Below, piece by piece: positions 1 through 12,800 of a DNA stretch of 64,000 nucleotides. Positions within the stretch are counted from its first letter, which is position 1, and the number at the start of each line of letters is the position of its first letter. The stretch comes from Dasyornis broadbenti (Eukaryota; Chordata; Aves; Passeriformes; Dasyornithidae). Below the pieces are notes generated by a model. It was not told the DNA's origin. It was given only the letters and a program-made list of their open reading frames with translations, and made no database searches. The stretch lies in contig VZRN01001109.1 in assembly GCA_013397935.1 (NCBI GenBank), forward strand, positions 62,001 through 126,000, in the 5' to 3' direction. A program made the position numbers and the translations under genes.

Positions 1-781
1 CTTTCACAGGGCGTAAGGTAAAGTATGTTGGCTTTTTTAAGCCTCACTTGTAGAATTATTAAGAAAGTGCTAGCAATAAGATCACTTCCAAAAGATGTTT
101 TTACAGTGTCTAAAAATGACTTATTGTCTGTTTTGGTACAGTGTGTTCAGAAGGATTAGGCACATTGCCTAGCTTGTATAACTCTATCCAAAAAAAAAAA
201 AAACACAGAGAGAAACCACATTGTTTTAATCTTAGTAGTTTCTGGAGGGGAAAAAATTCTGTAAGTTAGGACACACAGGCCCATTTGGTGTCTCAAAGTG
301 CTGTTTCTTCATACATAAGTAGAACTAAAAGGCTTTTTTATAGGCTTGTGTATTGTGAGACTAGTTTGGTTTTTTTTTTTCTCCCCCATGTCACCATCAT
401 TCCAAAACTAGTACTACCTCTATGGATATCTTGACTCTTCAGAAGGTGTGACTATTTACTGTCTTGTCAAAAGAGCCAATGTACTATTTTTGTCTGTCAA
501 ACTCAGCATTCCCACCAGGTACACCAGCTTTTCAGGGTCAGTCTGTTCAGCTCTAACTCTTACAAGTTACTTCAGCCTGACTGATGGGAGAGAAGAGGTT
601 GCAGTCAGTGTCACTCTTCAATCTCTCTAAAACATCCCTTCCTGTTTTCATAAGAAACCAGCAGTGGTGAGAAGCCGTTGGTTACAAAGCTCATCCTACA
701 GGATGTCAATAGCTGGAAAGCCTGATTGTGGCCTTGCAGTTACACAGAGAGATAAGCAGTGTTTTTTAAATTGTTTTTCAG
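1..781. other. Intron of OSBPL1A upstream of first visible exon
   Basis: Intronic sequence belonging to the upstream part of OSBPL1A. It contains short A and T homopolymers (about 190-203 and 369-380) and ends in a pyrimidine-rich acceptor (TTGTTTTTCAG) at 781. I see no exon or recognisable repeat in it. Confidence 0.8.
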
Positions 782-893
782 GAGGTGGTGATGTTACTCT
801 TGCAGCATAATGCTGATGCTTCTATTGTTAATGGGAGTGGAGAGACTGCTAAAGAAGTTACTCATGACAAAGACATAAGGAATATGTTGGAAG
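782..893 (+). CDS. OSBPL1A: OSBPL1A exon A (ankyrin repeat)
   Basis: Residues 1-37. It reads EVVMLLLQHNADASIVNG then ETAKEVTHD, the second helix and loop of an ankyrin repeat. Acceptor AG at 780-781, donor GT at 894-895; 112 nt, ending in phase 1. It matches the recalled human ORP1L ankyrin-2 region closely. The preceding exon lies outside the window. Confidence 0.95.
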
Positions 894-3800
894 GTAACTT
901 TAATAGATCATTGTTTTGGGGTTTTTTTAACATGTGTGCCTTCTAAAGGCTACTTTTTTTCTTGCAAGCTGCAGAAGCTCAGTTGAATTTTCTCTTTAAA
1001 TTTGGTCACTAGAAAGAAAAAAGTCACAGTTTTGGTTCTCGTCTGCAGTACTGACAGGAGGGGGTTTTTTTTGTGACTCTGGGAGTTAAGTATCATGAAT
1101 GCAAATAGCATTATTCAGGTAACTATTTCAGTCCTGCTGGGATAGTCCTTGCTACGGCATGGAATGGTACATGATAGTCAAAGCCTTGGCTCACTGGAAG
1201 AGGAAAAACTCAAGTGCAGAACAGCAAGTGACTTTGTGTCTACTGAATCATTAGAGAGCAAAATTCTGAAGAGTTTGCAAATGTGACCCAGTTATGGATC
1301 AGGTTTAGGACTTGCTATTGCATTCTTAGGCATTATGTCAAAAGGTATTAAAAAATCAAAACTCTTCCCCTTGTTTCCTCCATGGCCTCGCAGGTGTCTG
1401 AGGTGAGGCAGATGGTGTCCAAACACTAACTTAGTTCACTGATTATACTTTTGGAGAGTTCAAAAACTCTGTTGCTTCGTGGTGTTACTGTGTGATACTG
1501 TTAAATACTGCTGGAGCTCTGTCCACTACCACAGACTGCATATAGGAAATGACCTCTCTTCTGGTTCTACATGCAAATACACAGATAACTCATTTCCACT
1601 GCTCATTTGCTGAATCGTTAGAGAAGAATAAAATTTTGGTAGGATAATAAGAAGAGTAGCAGAGAAGCTGAAAAGAACATAGGGAAGATCTGAGATCGGG
1701 GTGTTGCATAGTTCCCGTTTTCCCTTCTGCAGGGAGTGGGCTTGGTTTTAAGTGTTGAAAAAATAATAATAATAATGTGTATGTATGTGTGTGTACTTGC
1801 ACATCTTGTCAAGTTTTATGTGCTTTGAACATATTTTTGCTCTGATACAGACTTTTCTGAGTAAATATTCTATTTATACCTGTCCCAAATAAATAATAGT
1901 GGAAACTCTTGCTTCTTCAGCTTTGTTTTGCTATAGTTTTTTAAATACTGTACTTCATGCTGAGACTGACCTTACTTTATTTTTTTTTAATAGCAGTGGA
2001 AAGGACACAAGAAAGGAAACTGGAAGAACTCCTTTTAGGAGCAGCAAGAGAGGGGGAAACAGGGAAACTGACTGCCTTGGTAAGAATTCAAGCCAAATGA
2101 TTTAATCCATAATGCTAATGTAACAAAATATGACATTGTGCCTTGCATTTCAAAGGGCTGTGACTTTGGAGTATTAATGCTGTGCACCATGTTATATTGG
2201 TAAGGTGCTGAACCCTCAAGGATTTTTCAACCTCTTTGTTGGCAGTTGGAAAACCAATGGTTTTCAACTTCTTTCATGTTTTTAAATCCTTTAGAAATAA
2301 TTAGCTAGTTAGTTGTAAACAGAAGTGTAATGGTTCGTGGTCTGCTGAGGTAAGCTTATTGTGTTAATGTGGATAACTTAATGTCATGGGTGCCTAGGTT
2401 TTCACCACAGTGTGGCCTGTCTTTAATCTTGAAAGTAAGCTCTTTGTCATTCACATCCATTGTAGTTTTTAATGGACTGTTGTTTGCACAACACAATTTC
2501 ATGCTGAGCTGAAATTGAAAACTCTGTATGTGTGTGTGCACACTCATAGTAACCCCAGCTCAACAATGTGGTGGCATGGTATGGCTGTGGGAGAAGCAAA
2601 TCACAGAACTGAGACTGGAGAGTGCCTCTGTACATGATCTAGCCCAGTTCCTGTTTGCAGAGCAGAATGAGCTAGAGCAGGGTGCCCAGGACCAAATCTA
2701 GCTGGGTTTGGAAGCAGAGTCCCAGTGCTTGAACTCAAGCTTTTGACAGTCCTGAAGAGTGTCCTTGGAAATAAGGCATGCAGTATGGAACATTTTCTAC
2801 CTACTTAGCACCTCTAGTAGTACCTTTTAAGGCATCACAATTCACAAATGTGAGATTTGTATATTGAGAAATTTGATGTTCTTTATTTTTCTGCCTAGAA
2901 GCAGGAGTGAACACCTATTCAGAATTTACTTCCACCCTCTAAATTTTTTTCTTATAGTCCAAAGAGCCTTTGTCTTTCTAACTCCTTACCTGGAAATGGT
3001 TGTTAAATCTGTGGTCATCCTTGTAATTCTTATTTGGAGTCTTTGTGTTGTCCTCTTTGAAATGGAGAGAGAGCTAGAACTGTACACAGCACTTAAGATG
3101 TGGAAGAAGAGTGCTTTAATATACTGACACAGCTGTATTAATTGAAATTACTGCACTGACATAGGTGATCTGTTCTTGATTCTGTTACTTTTAACACTTG
3201 TTATATGTCTGCTGACTAACCCTTAAGCTCATGTGAAAAAAATAAATCAGAAAAAAGGTGACTCCTTACAGAAATCTGTCATTAAAGAAATCCACTTTCT
3301 CTCATGTGGCATCTAACTGTGTGAGCATGTAACTCTCCCTGTGGAATTTCTAAGTGATTTTCTTTTTTTTGTATTTGGTATCTTTGAGCTCTGTACACGT
3401 GAGGACAGCTGTATGTTGATTCCTAAACCTTTTCAAAGTACTTACCACATTTTGACTCTGAGTCAGTTTTTAAGTCCATTCTTAACAGGTGTTCCTTGGA
3501 ATACACTTACAGCTCTATGGTGTAAACCTCTGACTTTCCTACCCTTAGGTTAATACCTCTGTGCAGAATTTGTGTAGCTCTTCAGAACTACCCTTTATCT
3601 CCAGAATTCCTCATACTTTGCCTACTGATTGCTCAGGCCTTTCTGCTCCTACTGTACATTTTTTTATTAGCAGACTGCTATGCTCATGAAACTTCAGCTG
3701 CTTACATCTACTTTTACTGTGACACCAAACACCAGAACATGTTATTTACTAGAAGTTAGATCTTCAGCAGCTGAATCTTAACCCAGGCTTTTTATTCTAC

Positions 3801-6800
3801 TTGAGGCAAAGCCAGTATGAGTTCTCAAAGCCAGTATGAGTTCTCAAAAATGTACTGTATATTTCCTAAAGTGACTGGAGAGGTTTTTATCTCAATGACT
3901 TGATGCATGAAACTTTTTTCCAAATGCTCCCTTGTAACGTGGCATAAGCTGCTGAAAGTACAGACATGTGGCTTAAAAGGTGTGGAGGCAAGAAGTCAGG
4001 AGACAGAGAAAAGGTGGATGTAAAACAGCTGGTTGGAAAGAGCTCAAGCTAAAGAAAGCCTCTGGAATTCAAGCATTTGACTACGGTATTAATGAGGTTA
4101 TACTTCCACAAGCTCCCTCTTTTTGACTTTTGCTCTCTTATCATTTGATCTGTAAACAGTAGCTATAGTAGTACTATTTCTGAAGCACATATAAGGTGGT
4201 CTCTGTTGATGTTAACTTAAATTGTGGCCATGGGAATTCTGTTATCATGGAGTAATTTTTTGAAGCTAGCAGATGGCTGATGAGAATGCTTAAACTGAGT
4301 TCCTTTAAAATTGTTGTCATGCATTTGTGACTCTGGTCTCCTAAGGCTGCTTATCAGTAACTTAGCCTTCTATTAAGGCACTCCCATTTGGCTTGGGAGC
4401 TTAATTGGCTGATATTGCATGAAATGGTTTGGGCTGGAAAAGACCTCTACAGATCATTTAGTCCAACCCCAATGTACACATCCAGTAGCCACATAATTCA
4501 GTAGAAGTGTAATGGTATTTTCGGGTAGTTAGCAGTGTCATGTTTAATGACCCTTCTCTTTGATGGGGTCAGTTTCTCAAAATATTTATATTGTGTGCAA
4601 GTAAAACTCAATTTGGGTTGTTTTTTTTACCCTTGGTTATATAGCTGCTCTTATCTTAATAGTTAGACTTCAGAATACAGCAAAACTGTTTGTGTAACAG
4701 ATTGCCTGTACTAGGAGCTTCTAAATGGCCTAGGATATCTGTCACTGAGACTGGCAGGTCTGCCAACCTTCAGTACAAAGTTTTTACTATCTAAAACAGG
4801 GTGGCTACACAATTTCTTTTCTGGATTTAGCACTGGCTTGTGCTAACTTTTGCAGTGCCTGTGAGTCTTCTATGAAGAGCAGTAGATTTTTGACAGTAGA
4901 ATTGGGTGGGGCCATTCTAGCAATATAAATGACTGAACTACAATACTGGGCAGCTTTCCCTGGCACTGTGCAAAAAATGTGTCCATATTGTGCAGCAGAG
5001 ATGGAAGGGCTATAGCAAATAAAACACTGAAGTTCCTTACTCTAGCAGAATGTCATGCTTGATTGTTGCAGTCCTTGCCCTTGTCATAACAGTTTGCTAA
5101 ATGCCCTCTTTGTTCCCAGATCTGCACTGGAGCATCCTAGTTAGGAACAACTAATTTTCAAAAGAGAGAGCATGGCATCTGGAGAGGGGAGAAAACTGAT
5201 AACTAAGCGCAACTTTGTTTTTTTTCCAGTTAAACAAACGCAAACCACCTGATATCAACTGTACAGATCAGATGGGAAACACGCCATTGCACTGTGCAGC
5301 ATATCGTGCTCATAAGCACTGTGCATTGAAACTTCTAAGAAATGGAGCAGATCCTAAAATAAGAAACAAAAATGGTGAGTACCAAATAAAAAGTATATTA
5401 AGTATTAAGTGGAGACACAAATTCAATAGCTTCCGTAAGCTGTGTTTCTACGCAGTGTTCAGGGTAAATCTTATGGTGCTTTACAAGCTTTGTATCACTA
5501 ATAAAGGAAGGGCAACAGCGACTAAATTGCAAGAGACTGAAGAACTCTAGCAAAATACTTACCGTATGTGCTTTTAGTTTGCAAACTTAGCTGTTTCTAG
5601 AAAATTTAATGACTGTCTTAACAGTGGAATGTGCCTGACTTTTGTTTTCTTGATGCTAAATGCTGAACACAGATAACAAAAAAAGTAAGATTGAAAATGT
5701 GGCCCAGACAAAGTGACTCCTCAGAAAAGGCTTCCAATGAAAGCGGAAAACTTGATGCAGATGTTAAAACTGTGTTCTTGTCCTCTTCTTAAAGATGCCT
5801 CTGTCTTGATATTTGTGAATGTTCTAAATCGTTTTTATAGCCAGAAGCTAAAAACAAACTTAAATCAGTAAGAGCAAAGGGCTCTCTGTAGTTAGTAGAA
5901 CTCTGATGGGCAGTTTATTTTGAACTCAAAGTTCAAAATCCTTTTTTTAGTCTTCTGCCCCTGAGGAGTTTATGTTCCCCAATTCCAAGTAAATGTAGAT
6001 GCTTGGGGGCCAAACTGATGGATGAAGAGTGTCAAATTATTTTTAAGTACATCTAAGTTTATTTGCATCAATTTCTCATACCTTGTCTTGTTACTAAACA
6101 GATCAGACACCCCTTGATCTAGCCCAAGGTGCAGAAATGAAACTGATACTGGCAGGTAAAACTGGAAAGGTAGGAACTTTTGTCTCAATTTAAAATGCCG
6201 AGGCTGTCTAGTCGAAGCTATTCCTATATGAGCTTTAATTTCTGTGCAGGTTATCAACAAACCCCTGAGACGATATGAAGGTCTCCTATGGAAGGTATGT
6301 CTTATTTCCTTTTCTAAAATAGCTTGTAAGATCTCAAAGTATGTCAGTATGTCCTTTTTCTATACTTCAGTGATTACTGATGAATGAAGGAATTTTTCAA
6401 TAATACATTTGCTAAATGGCTTGATTTAGTCTAATACATATATATGGGCTGGCTGGGTGGAATGGCAACGAGATTCATGACACCCCCTGATCTTAACCTC
6501 AGTCCCTAAAATCACTATTTCTTGGTAATTTTTGTGGCAAATTTTCACTCTTTTTTTTTTTTTTTTTCCCCTTGTCTGTGTGGTGGGCAAAATGTTTTGT
6601 TTTTTCTTTCCTTAATAGATTACTTTGATAATCTATGACTGATACATTATCTTTAAGAAACTGTGACTGATGTCATCATCTTCTGAAAATTTTTAAAGTT
6701 AATGGGAAGATGGCATTCAAAGAGTTTAAAGCTTGCTTTACTGTGTTGCTCAAGTGACTCTATTTTCTCTTGTTGAAAGAAAGTCTATTTGAAAGCTTAA

Positions 6801-9800
6801 TTATCTTGCTTAATAAAATCTTTAAAGTTTTCTTCCGTGTAAATTTTCCTATGTATTAAGTCACAATTGTAATACAAGGAGCTATTCTTAAACGAGAATT
6901 GCGTACTAAAGCTTGAGAAAGATTGAATGTCGTAGTTGGATATCTGATCATGTTTTGTTTCTCATTTGATTTTATAAAATAGAATTGTGTGGTGACCAAC
7001 AATTCCTGCAATATTAAAAAATGCAACATTTTAATATTTCAGTTCTTACCGAATAGCAGGCTCAACTTTTATCTTCAGGTGGTTCCAAAAACAAGCGTAG
7101 TGTTGCAATTGTAAATATTGTCAGGTTGCTGTGATCACCAGGATATGCAGAACCTAAAAGGTTTTTGTAATATTTACTAGTTTTAAGTGTTAAGGAAGCT
7201 TCTCTGCCTCACCATGCAGGAGTCACTCTGTCCTTCACACTTTTTTGACCGGAGGCATTTAACTGCTGGGACTGAAGCCTCACACTGCACCTGCACACTG
7301 AGATGTCTTCACTAAATGTATTCTGTTATTCTGTTAAGCTTACCTGGCTTTTTTTTTTTTTTTTTTTTCCTCCCCCTCATTTTAATTCTTAGAGCTCACG
7401 ATTTTTTGGTTGGAAACTCTACTGGATAGTTCTGGAACATGGAGTCCTTTCCTGGTATCGGAGACAGTAAGTTAGTTCTGTATTTAAATTTCTGGAAAGC
7501 AATTTAAATAATTCTGTCTTCACTTTACTAAATCTCTTCTTCTTTCAAAGAGCTGATGCAGTGAATAATGATCATCGTCAGGGATGCAAGCATCTAACAC
7601 AAGCTGTCTGCACGGTAGGAAGTGCAATGTGTTGTAACTACTGAGTTGTTTTCTTATGTTCCATTGTATCCCATTCCCGGTTAATGAAAACTTCCGCTGG
7701 ATTGGTAACTTGATCTTTGTTATAAAATAGGGAGAAAGATTGTGCTGTTGAAAGAAACACTTGTTCTTGTCAAGCAAAGTATTCTTTTATGTAAAGTGGC
7801 CATAAAGCTCCCTCACTGCTTTCTAAAATCTTGAAGATTTAGACAAGCACATAAGGCATCCTGAAAGCAGACTGGGTCAGTTTAAAGCATGTGATGCAGA
7901 ATAGCCAAAGCTCTAGTTCCTCCTTAGCTGTCCCTGGCTGCTTGTGACTGATTGCATAACTTAAGCTGATCTCAGTTGAAAGACTAATCAATTTTGAAGG
8001 TAACTTTTGAAAAACTTGCCTAATTTCCATTATGCTTGTGGGAATCCATTTTGGAAGGAGTGAACAGAGAAGAAAAGGCCAGGTCATAATGCATAGGAAG
8101 AGCAAGCGTTTAAGAAAAATGCATTTAGGATAATTTTGATATTTCTATAACTAACATGTCCTAGTTTGCAACCACAAATTCTGTTAAACTGCACTTATAT
8201 ATACACTCATATTTTATGGAAAAAACCTTGCTTTTCAGTATCTACAAATTCCTTAATATGGTGATCTTGAACCATTGCTAAGGTTTTGTCTGAATCAAGT
8301 GGTGCAAATAAATACAAATATAATATTTAGACATAAAGAACCTCTCTATTACTATTTATGATGCAATGGCATACATTGGAAAACTGTTCTGACCAAGGTT
8401 TTTGTATGTTAAAATTACTTGGATCAAGACTGAGGCAACAATTTCTGAGTTAAGTGTAGTTTTCTACTTTGCTTACTCTTCTTTTTTTTCTGAGTCATTA
8501 TACTAATTTTATGTTTTCTCCACATTGAGCTAGGTAAAATCTACAGACAGTTGCTTCTTTTCTGTGAGATGTTTTGATGACACTGTTCATCGTTTCAAGA
8601 TTCCTAAAAATAGCCTTCCTTCTCAAACTAGAGAGGTAATAACTATTTTTTATCAAAGGCATTAAAACACAGTAACTTCTGTAATGAATAATTTGCATAC
8701 TACATGCTATAGATGAATTAGTAGCAACGTGTTTCATATCTTGATCATCAGGACTTTGGTAGCGTAAGTGCAGATACTGAATCTTTTAGCATGGTTGTAG
8801 ATTAAACAGCAAAAAATGGACCAGCTGTAATTCTCTCTTCTTTAAAATTAGTGCTACCTTATTTTCTAGCTCTGTGCATGTATTATGCCCTGTTATCTAA
8901 CTTTCTGGTTTTTGTTAGCTTCTCCATGTGGTAGATTTCTGTTGCAACCTCCTTTTGTTGCACTTTCGTAGTTCATTGTCCCAAGCAAAAGAATGTTTAA
9001 TGGTACATTCTACTCTTAACCATTCTTACAGATGGCCTAATAAATCAGATCTTCTTAAAAGGTGGGTCTGAAACAAGATAATTTTTTTTTTTAGGGCTTA
9101 TGGTAGTATATTCACTATATTCACTGAAGTTGTACTTCTACAGGTGTACTAACTAGAGATGAAGTTGGGGTGGAGGCAAAGGGAGTGCTGTGTCCAGTTC
9201 TGGCCTTCTCACAACAAGAGAGATGTGAATGTACTGAAGGGGACCTAAGAAAGGGCCATTAGGATGATTGAAGGCATCAGAGCATCACTTTTACTAGGAA
9301 AAGCTGAGAGAGCTGGGCCTGCTCAGTCTGGAGGAGGGGAGGCTCAGGGAAACTTGTCTATGTATGTAAATACCTGAGGAGAGGTTCAAAGTGGGACAGA
9401 GCAAGGCTGTTTTCAGTGGTGCCTGGTGACAGGACCAGAGGCAATGGGCACAAACTGAAGCACAGGGATTTTTCTCTGGATATAAGAAAAAATTGAAGAG
9501 TGACCACAGGTTGCCCAGAGCAGTTTTGAAAATCTTGAGGGGTTTTCAAAATCCATCTGGATGTGACCTTGGCCAGGCAGCTCTAGGTGGCCTTGCTTCA
9601 GCAGAAAGGGTTGGACTGAATGACCTTCAGAGGTCTCTGCCAGCCTCAGCCACTCTGTGATCCAATGAACAGGAAGAGAATCTGCCTCCTAATTATGATA
9701 GTGCTTGAGGTTTTGTACTCAGCATTTGTCATGCATAAGAAGGCAGACTTTGTCAGAGGGACCTTGCTGTCTGAACAGAAACCCAAAGATGCAAAATATA

Positions 9801-12800
9801 TTCTCTACAGTCTTTTAATGAATGAGACTTTTTTTTATGTGACCTTGGATAGACTGAGGGGTGGGTTACATTTGTGCTTAAGGTTTAATAAGTTTAGTCT
9901 GGTACTCTGCCGACAGAGCTATTTCATCTGCAGTACATGTTACATTTTCTAACAACCTATTTCGTGCTTATTGAGATGTCTCATTTTACTAATGAGTATC
10001 TTATTCACATCAAGACAAAATTTTGTTGTTCTGTATATATGATACTGTGTTTTGGGGATGACTTTTAAAATGTTTATCAACTCTGTTTTTTCCTTTCCAG
10101 AGTTGGCTGGAAGCAATAGAAGACCACTCTGCATATAGCACTCATTACTGCACACAGGAACAGCTGAGTAGTGATGATGATGATGATTCAGTATCTGTTA
10201 CAGACCTCCAGGACACTCTGAAAGTATGTACTGAATATTTACTTGGCTCATGCATCGGGGCAGTTGCAGATTAGTACTGTTTTGTGTTGAAATACTTTAG
10301 TGTACCTTTGATTAAAAGTAATGATTCTTGCCATGGATGCATAAATGCTGCTTGTGTTGGCATTACTTGCTGCCATGTACTCCTGCTCAGATTGTGTGGC
10401 TCAAATGGTATGTTTATCATTGCTGCAGGGCTGTGATTTCACTTTTGCCAGCACTAGTGTAAGATAGAAAGCTGCTTGAGACTTTCAGCCAGGAGAGGGA
10501 GCCTTGTGTACTGTACTTGTTACCCTCCAGTCTTGGTGTGACCAAAGCTAACCTACAACAAGTTCTGCCTCCATAAAACAGGCAATGTAGTGTTTTAGAA
10601 ACGATCTTTTATCACCTCAAATCACATTAGGTGCATTGTACAGTGACTGCTCATACCTGCAATGGAAATAAATAGTCTTTGATAATTCTGACATTCAGCC
10701 TGTGATTCTTGCTTTTTGCTATACATACACTTCTAAAACCTTTTATTTTAAGGGGAAAGTTGATACTGCAGTGCAAAAATCTTCATGTGACTAAACTCCA
10801 AGTGGCTTGTACCATTTCTTTTGGTACAAGAACTTAGAAGTAGCCCATGGCAGAGCAGAGGTGGGAGGATAACTGGCAGTGACAGTCCCCAGCAGCCTAC
10901 AGAAGATAGTATTATTTAATAGGTAATAGTGCGCTTGAAGCCCGGATGGCAAACCACATCCTGGGCCGCATCAAAAGCAGGGTGGCAAGGAGGGCAAGGG
11001 AGGTGATTCTGTCCCTCTAGTCTGCCCTCACAAGACTCCACCTGGAGTGCTGCATCCAGCCCTGGGTCCTCAGCACAAGAACAATGTCACTGTGTTAAAG
11101 TAGGTCCAGAGGGGGGCCACAAAGGTGATCACCAGGAATGAATGAACATCTCTCCTTTGAAGATAGGCTGAGAGAGCTGGAGAAGTGAAGGCTCCAGGGA
11201 GACCTCTTTGTGGCCTTCCAGTTCTTAAAGGGGGCTTATAAAAAAGAGGGGGAGTGACTTTTTACACAGTCCAAGTGTGTAGAGATAGGATAAGTGGGAA
11301 GAGGACAGACTTAGTTTAGATACTGGGAGGAAGTTCTTTACTCAGAGGGTGGTGAGGCACTGGAACAGGTTGCCCAGAGAAGCTGTGGTTGCCCCATCCT
11401 TGGAAGTGTTCGATTCCAGATTGGAAGGGGCTCTCAGTGATATGGTCTAGTGAAAGGATTCCTTTCCCAGGGCAGAGGGTTGGAACTAGATGATCTTTAA
11501 GGTCGCTTCCAACCCAAGCCATTCTATGGTTCTATGATAACTGTCTCCAGGTCTGAATGCGGGCTTGAGAAGTGATCTTGGGGTTACTTCCTGCATGTCC
11601 CCGTACTTGCTATTTATCAGGTAACCTATGAATTTGCTTATTTTGCCCTTAAGTTTCTCTAAGAATAAGCGATTGCTCTTCCTGGATTTTGAAACTGTTC
11701 AATAAAGAATGAGGGAAAGAGCAAAAGTGGTACATACAACAAAGCTTTGAGGGTTGATTTGCTACATTAAATTAAACAAAACCCGGTTAGCAATAAAATA
11801 TGCATAAATATTCTGCTTGCTTGTGCGTCTTTGAAGGTAACTTAAATAATTTAATTCTGTTTTAATATATCAGTCTCTGGGCTGGGAATCTTTGTTAAGA
11901 TTTAATGCTATCCAAATTTTAAAATTTTACTATAGTTAAGAAAGCAAGCATACGCTTCACTTAGAACAAGGCACTTCTGAACTAGCTACCCTTGTTGTCT
12001 TTCAGAAAGCACAAGCATGCCAACAAAGACTCAGTAATGAGGTTTCAGACTTTCTTGCAATGGTTAAATCTTTGGATGCTACAAAAGGTAAAGCTTATTC
12101 ATTTAAAATGTAGTTTGTTACCAAGCAACTAATTTTTTCTTTTAAACAGAATGCTTTAATATCCCCAAAATTAAATTTTCAGGAGCTTGAAAATACAGGA
12201 CTGTTTTCCCCATCAAAAAAGATTCACATAAAGTAACATTATAGTAATTGCTAACAATTAAGATTTCAGATTTGGAGAAACAACTAAGAAGTATGCTGAT
12301 TGAAAGAAATTTTATTAGTGGCTGTAAATGCAGTGAAAGTGCCTCTAGTAGTCCTTATTGAGAAGCATTGTAAAAATGTAACGCAGGGGTCCACTTTCAA
12401 GGTTTTTTTAAAAAAATCTGTAGTTGGTAGCTTATTGCAGTGCATAAGTGTCTCCTCACAGGCACAAAGAGCAGTGAAATCACAAAACTATACAGAGAAC
12501 TGGAGACATGGTATTCTAGGACATATTCCACAGATTTTACCATGACTTTTATGCTGGATTTTAACTTCTCAGGCTTCATTTCAAATTATAATTCTTAGCA
12601 CATACCTGGATTTTTGCAGCATAACTGCTAAAAAACATCACAGGCATCAAGATATTAGAGATCTGTACTTGTTTTATTAAATGCCTTAAACATGTACAGA
12701 GTTGTTAATGTATTAAACACACAGAGTAGTTCTGTAAGAACATCTAATTGTTGATCCTTTGAGCCTGAGTCCTAGTTATATATTGTGGCTAAAATTATGA

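Larger units (their letters stand above)
2080..5229. other. Intron with CR1 remnants
   Basis: A 3.15-kb intron. It holds two minus-orientation CR1 remnants (about 2600-2745 and 4425-4486) and a 19-bp tandem duplication near 3808-3845. No other structure was recognised. Confidence 0.75.

Noticed and set aside
5215..5550. 111-codon open frame beginning in the acceptor
   Set aside because: Only 5230-5374 is coding (ankyrin exon). The N-terminal MFFFQ comes from the pyrimidine tract and the C-terminal part is intron read-through.
6551..6567. Long T-runs as possible SINE/LINE tails (also 7349, 19939, 59949, 60230)
   Set aside because: No transposon body or target duplication was found next to them; they look like ordinary homopolymers or splice pyrimidine tracts.
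11316..11522. Minus-strand 68-codon frame
   Set aside because: It lies wholly inside a CR1 copy, on its antisense strand; likewise the frame at 9358-9549.
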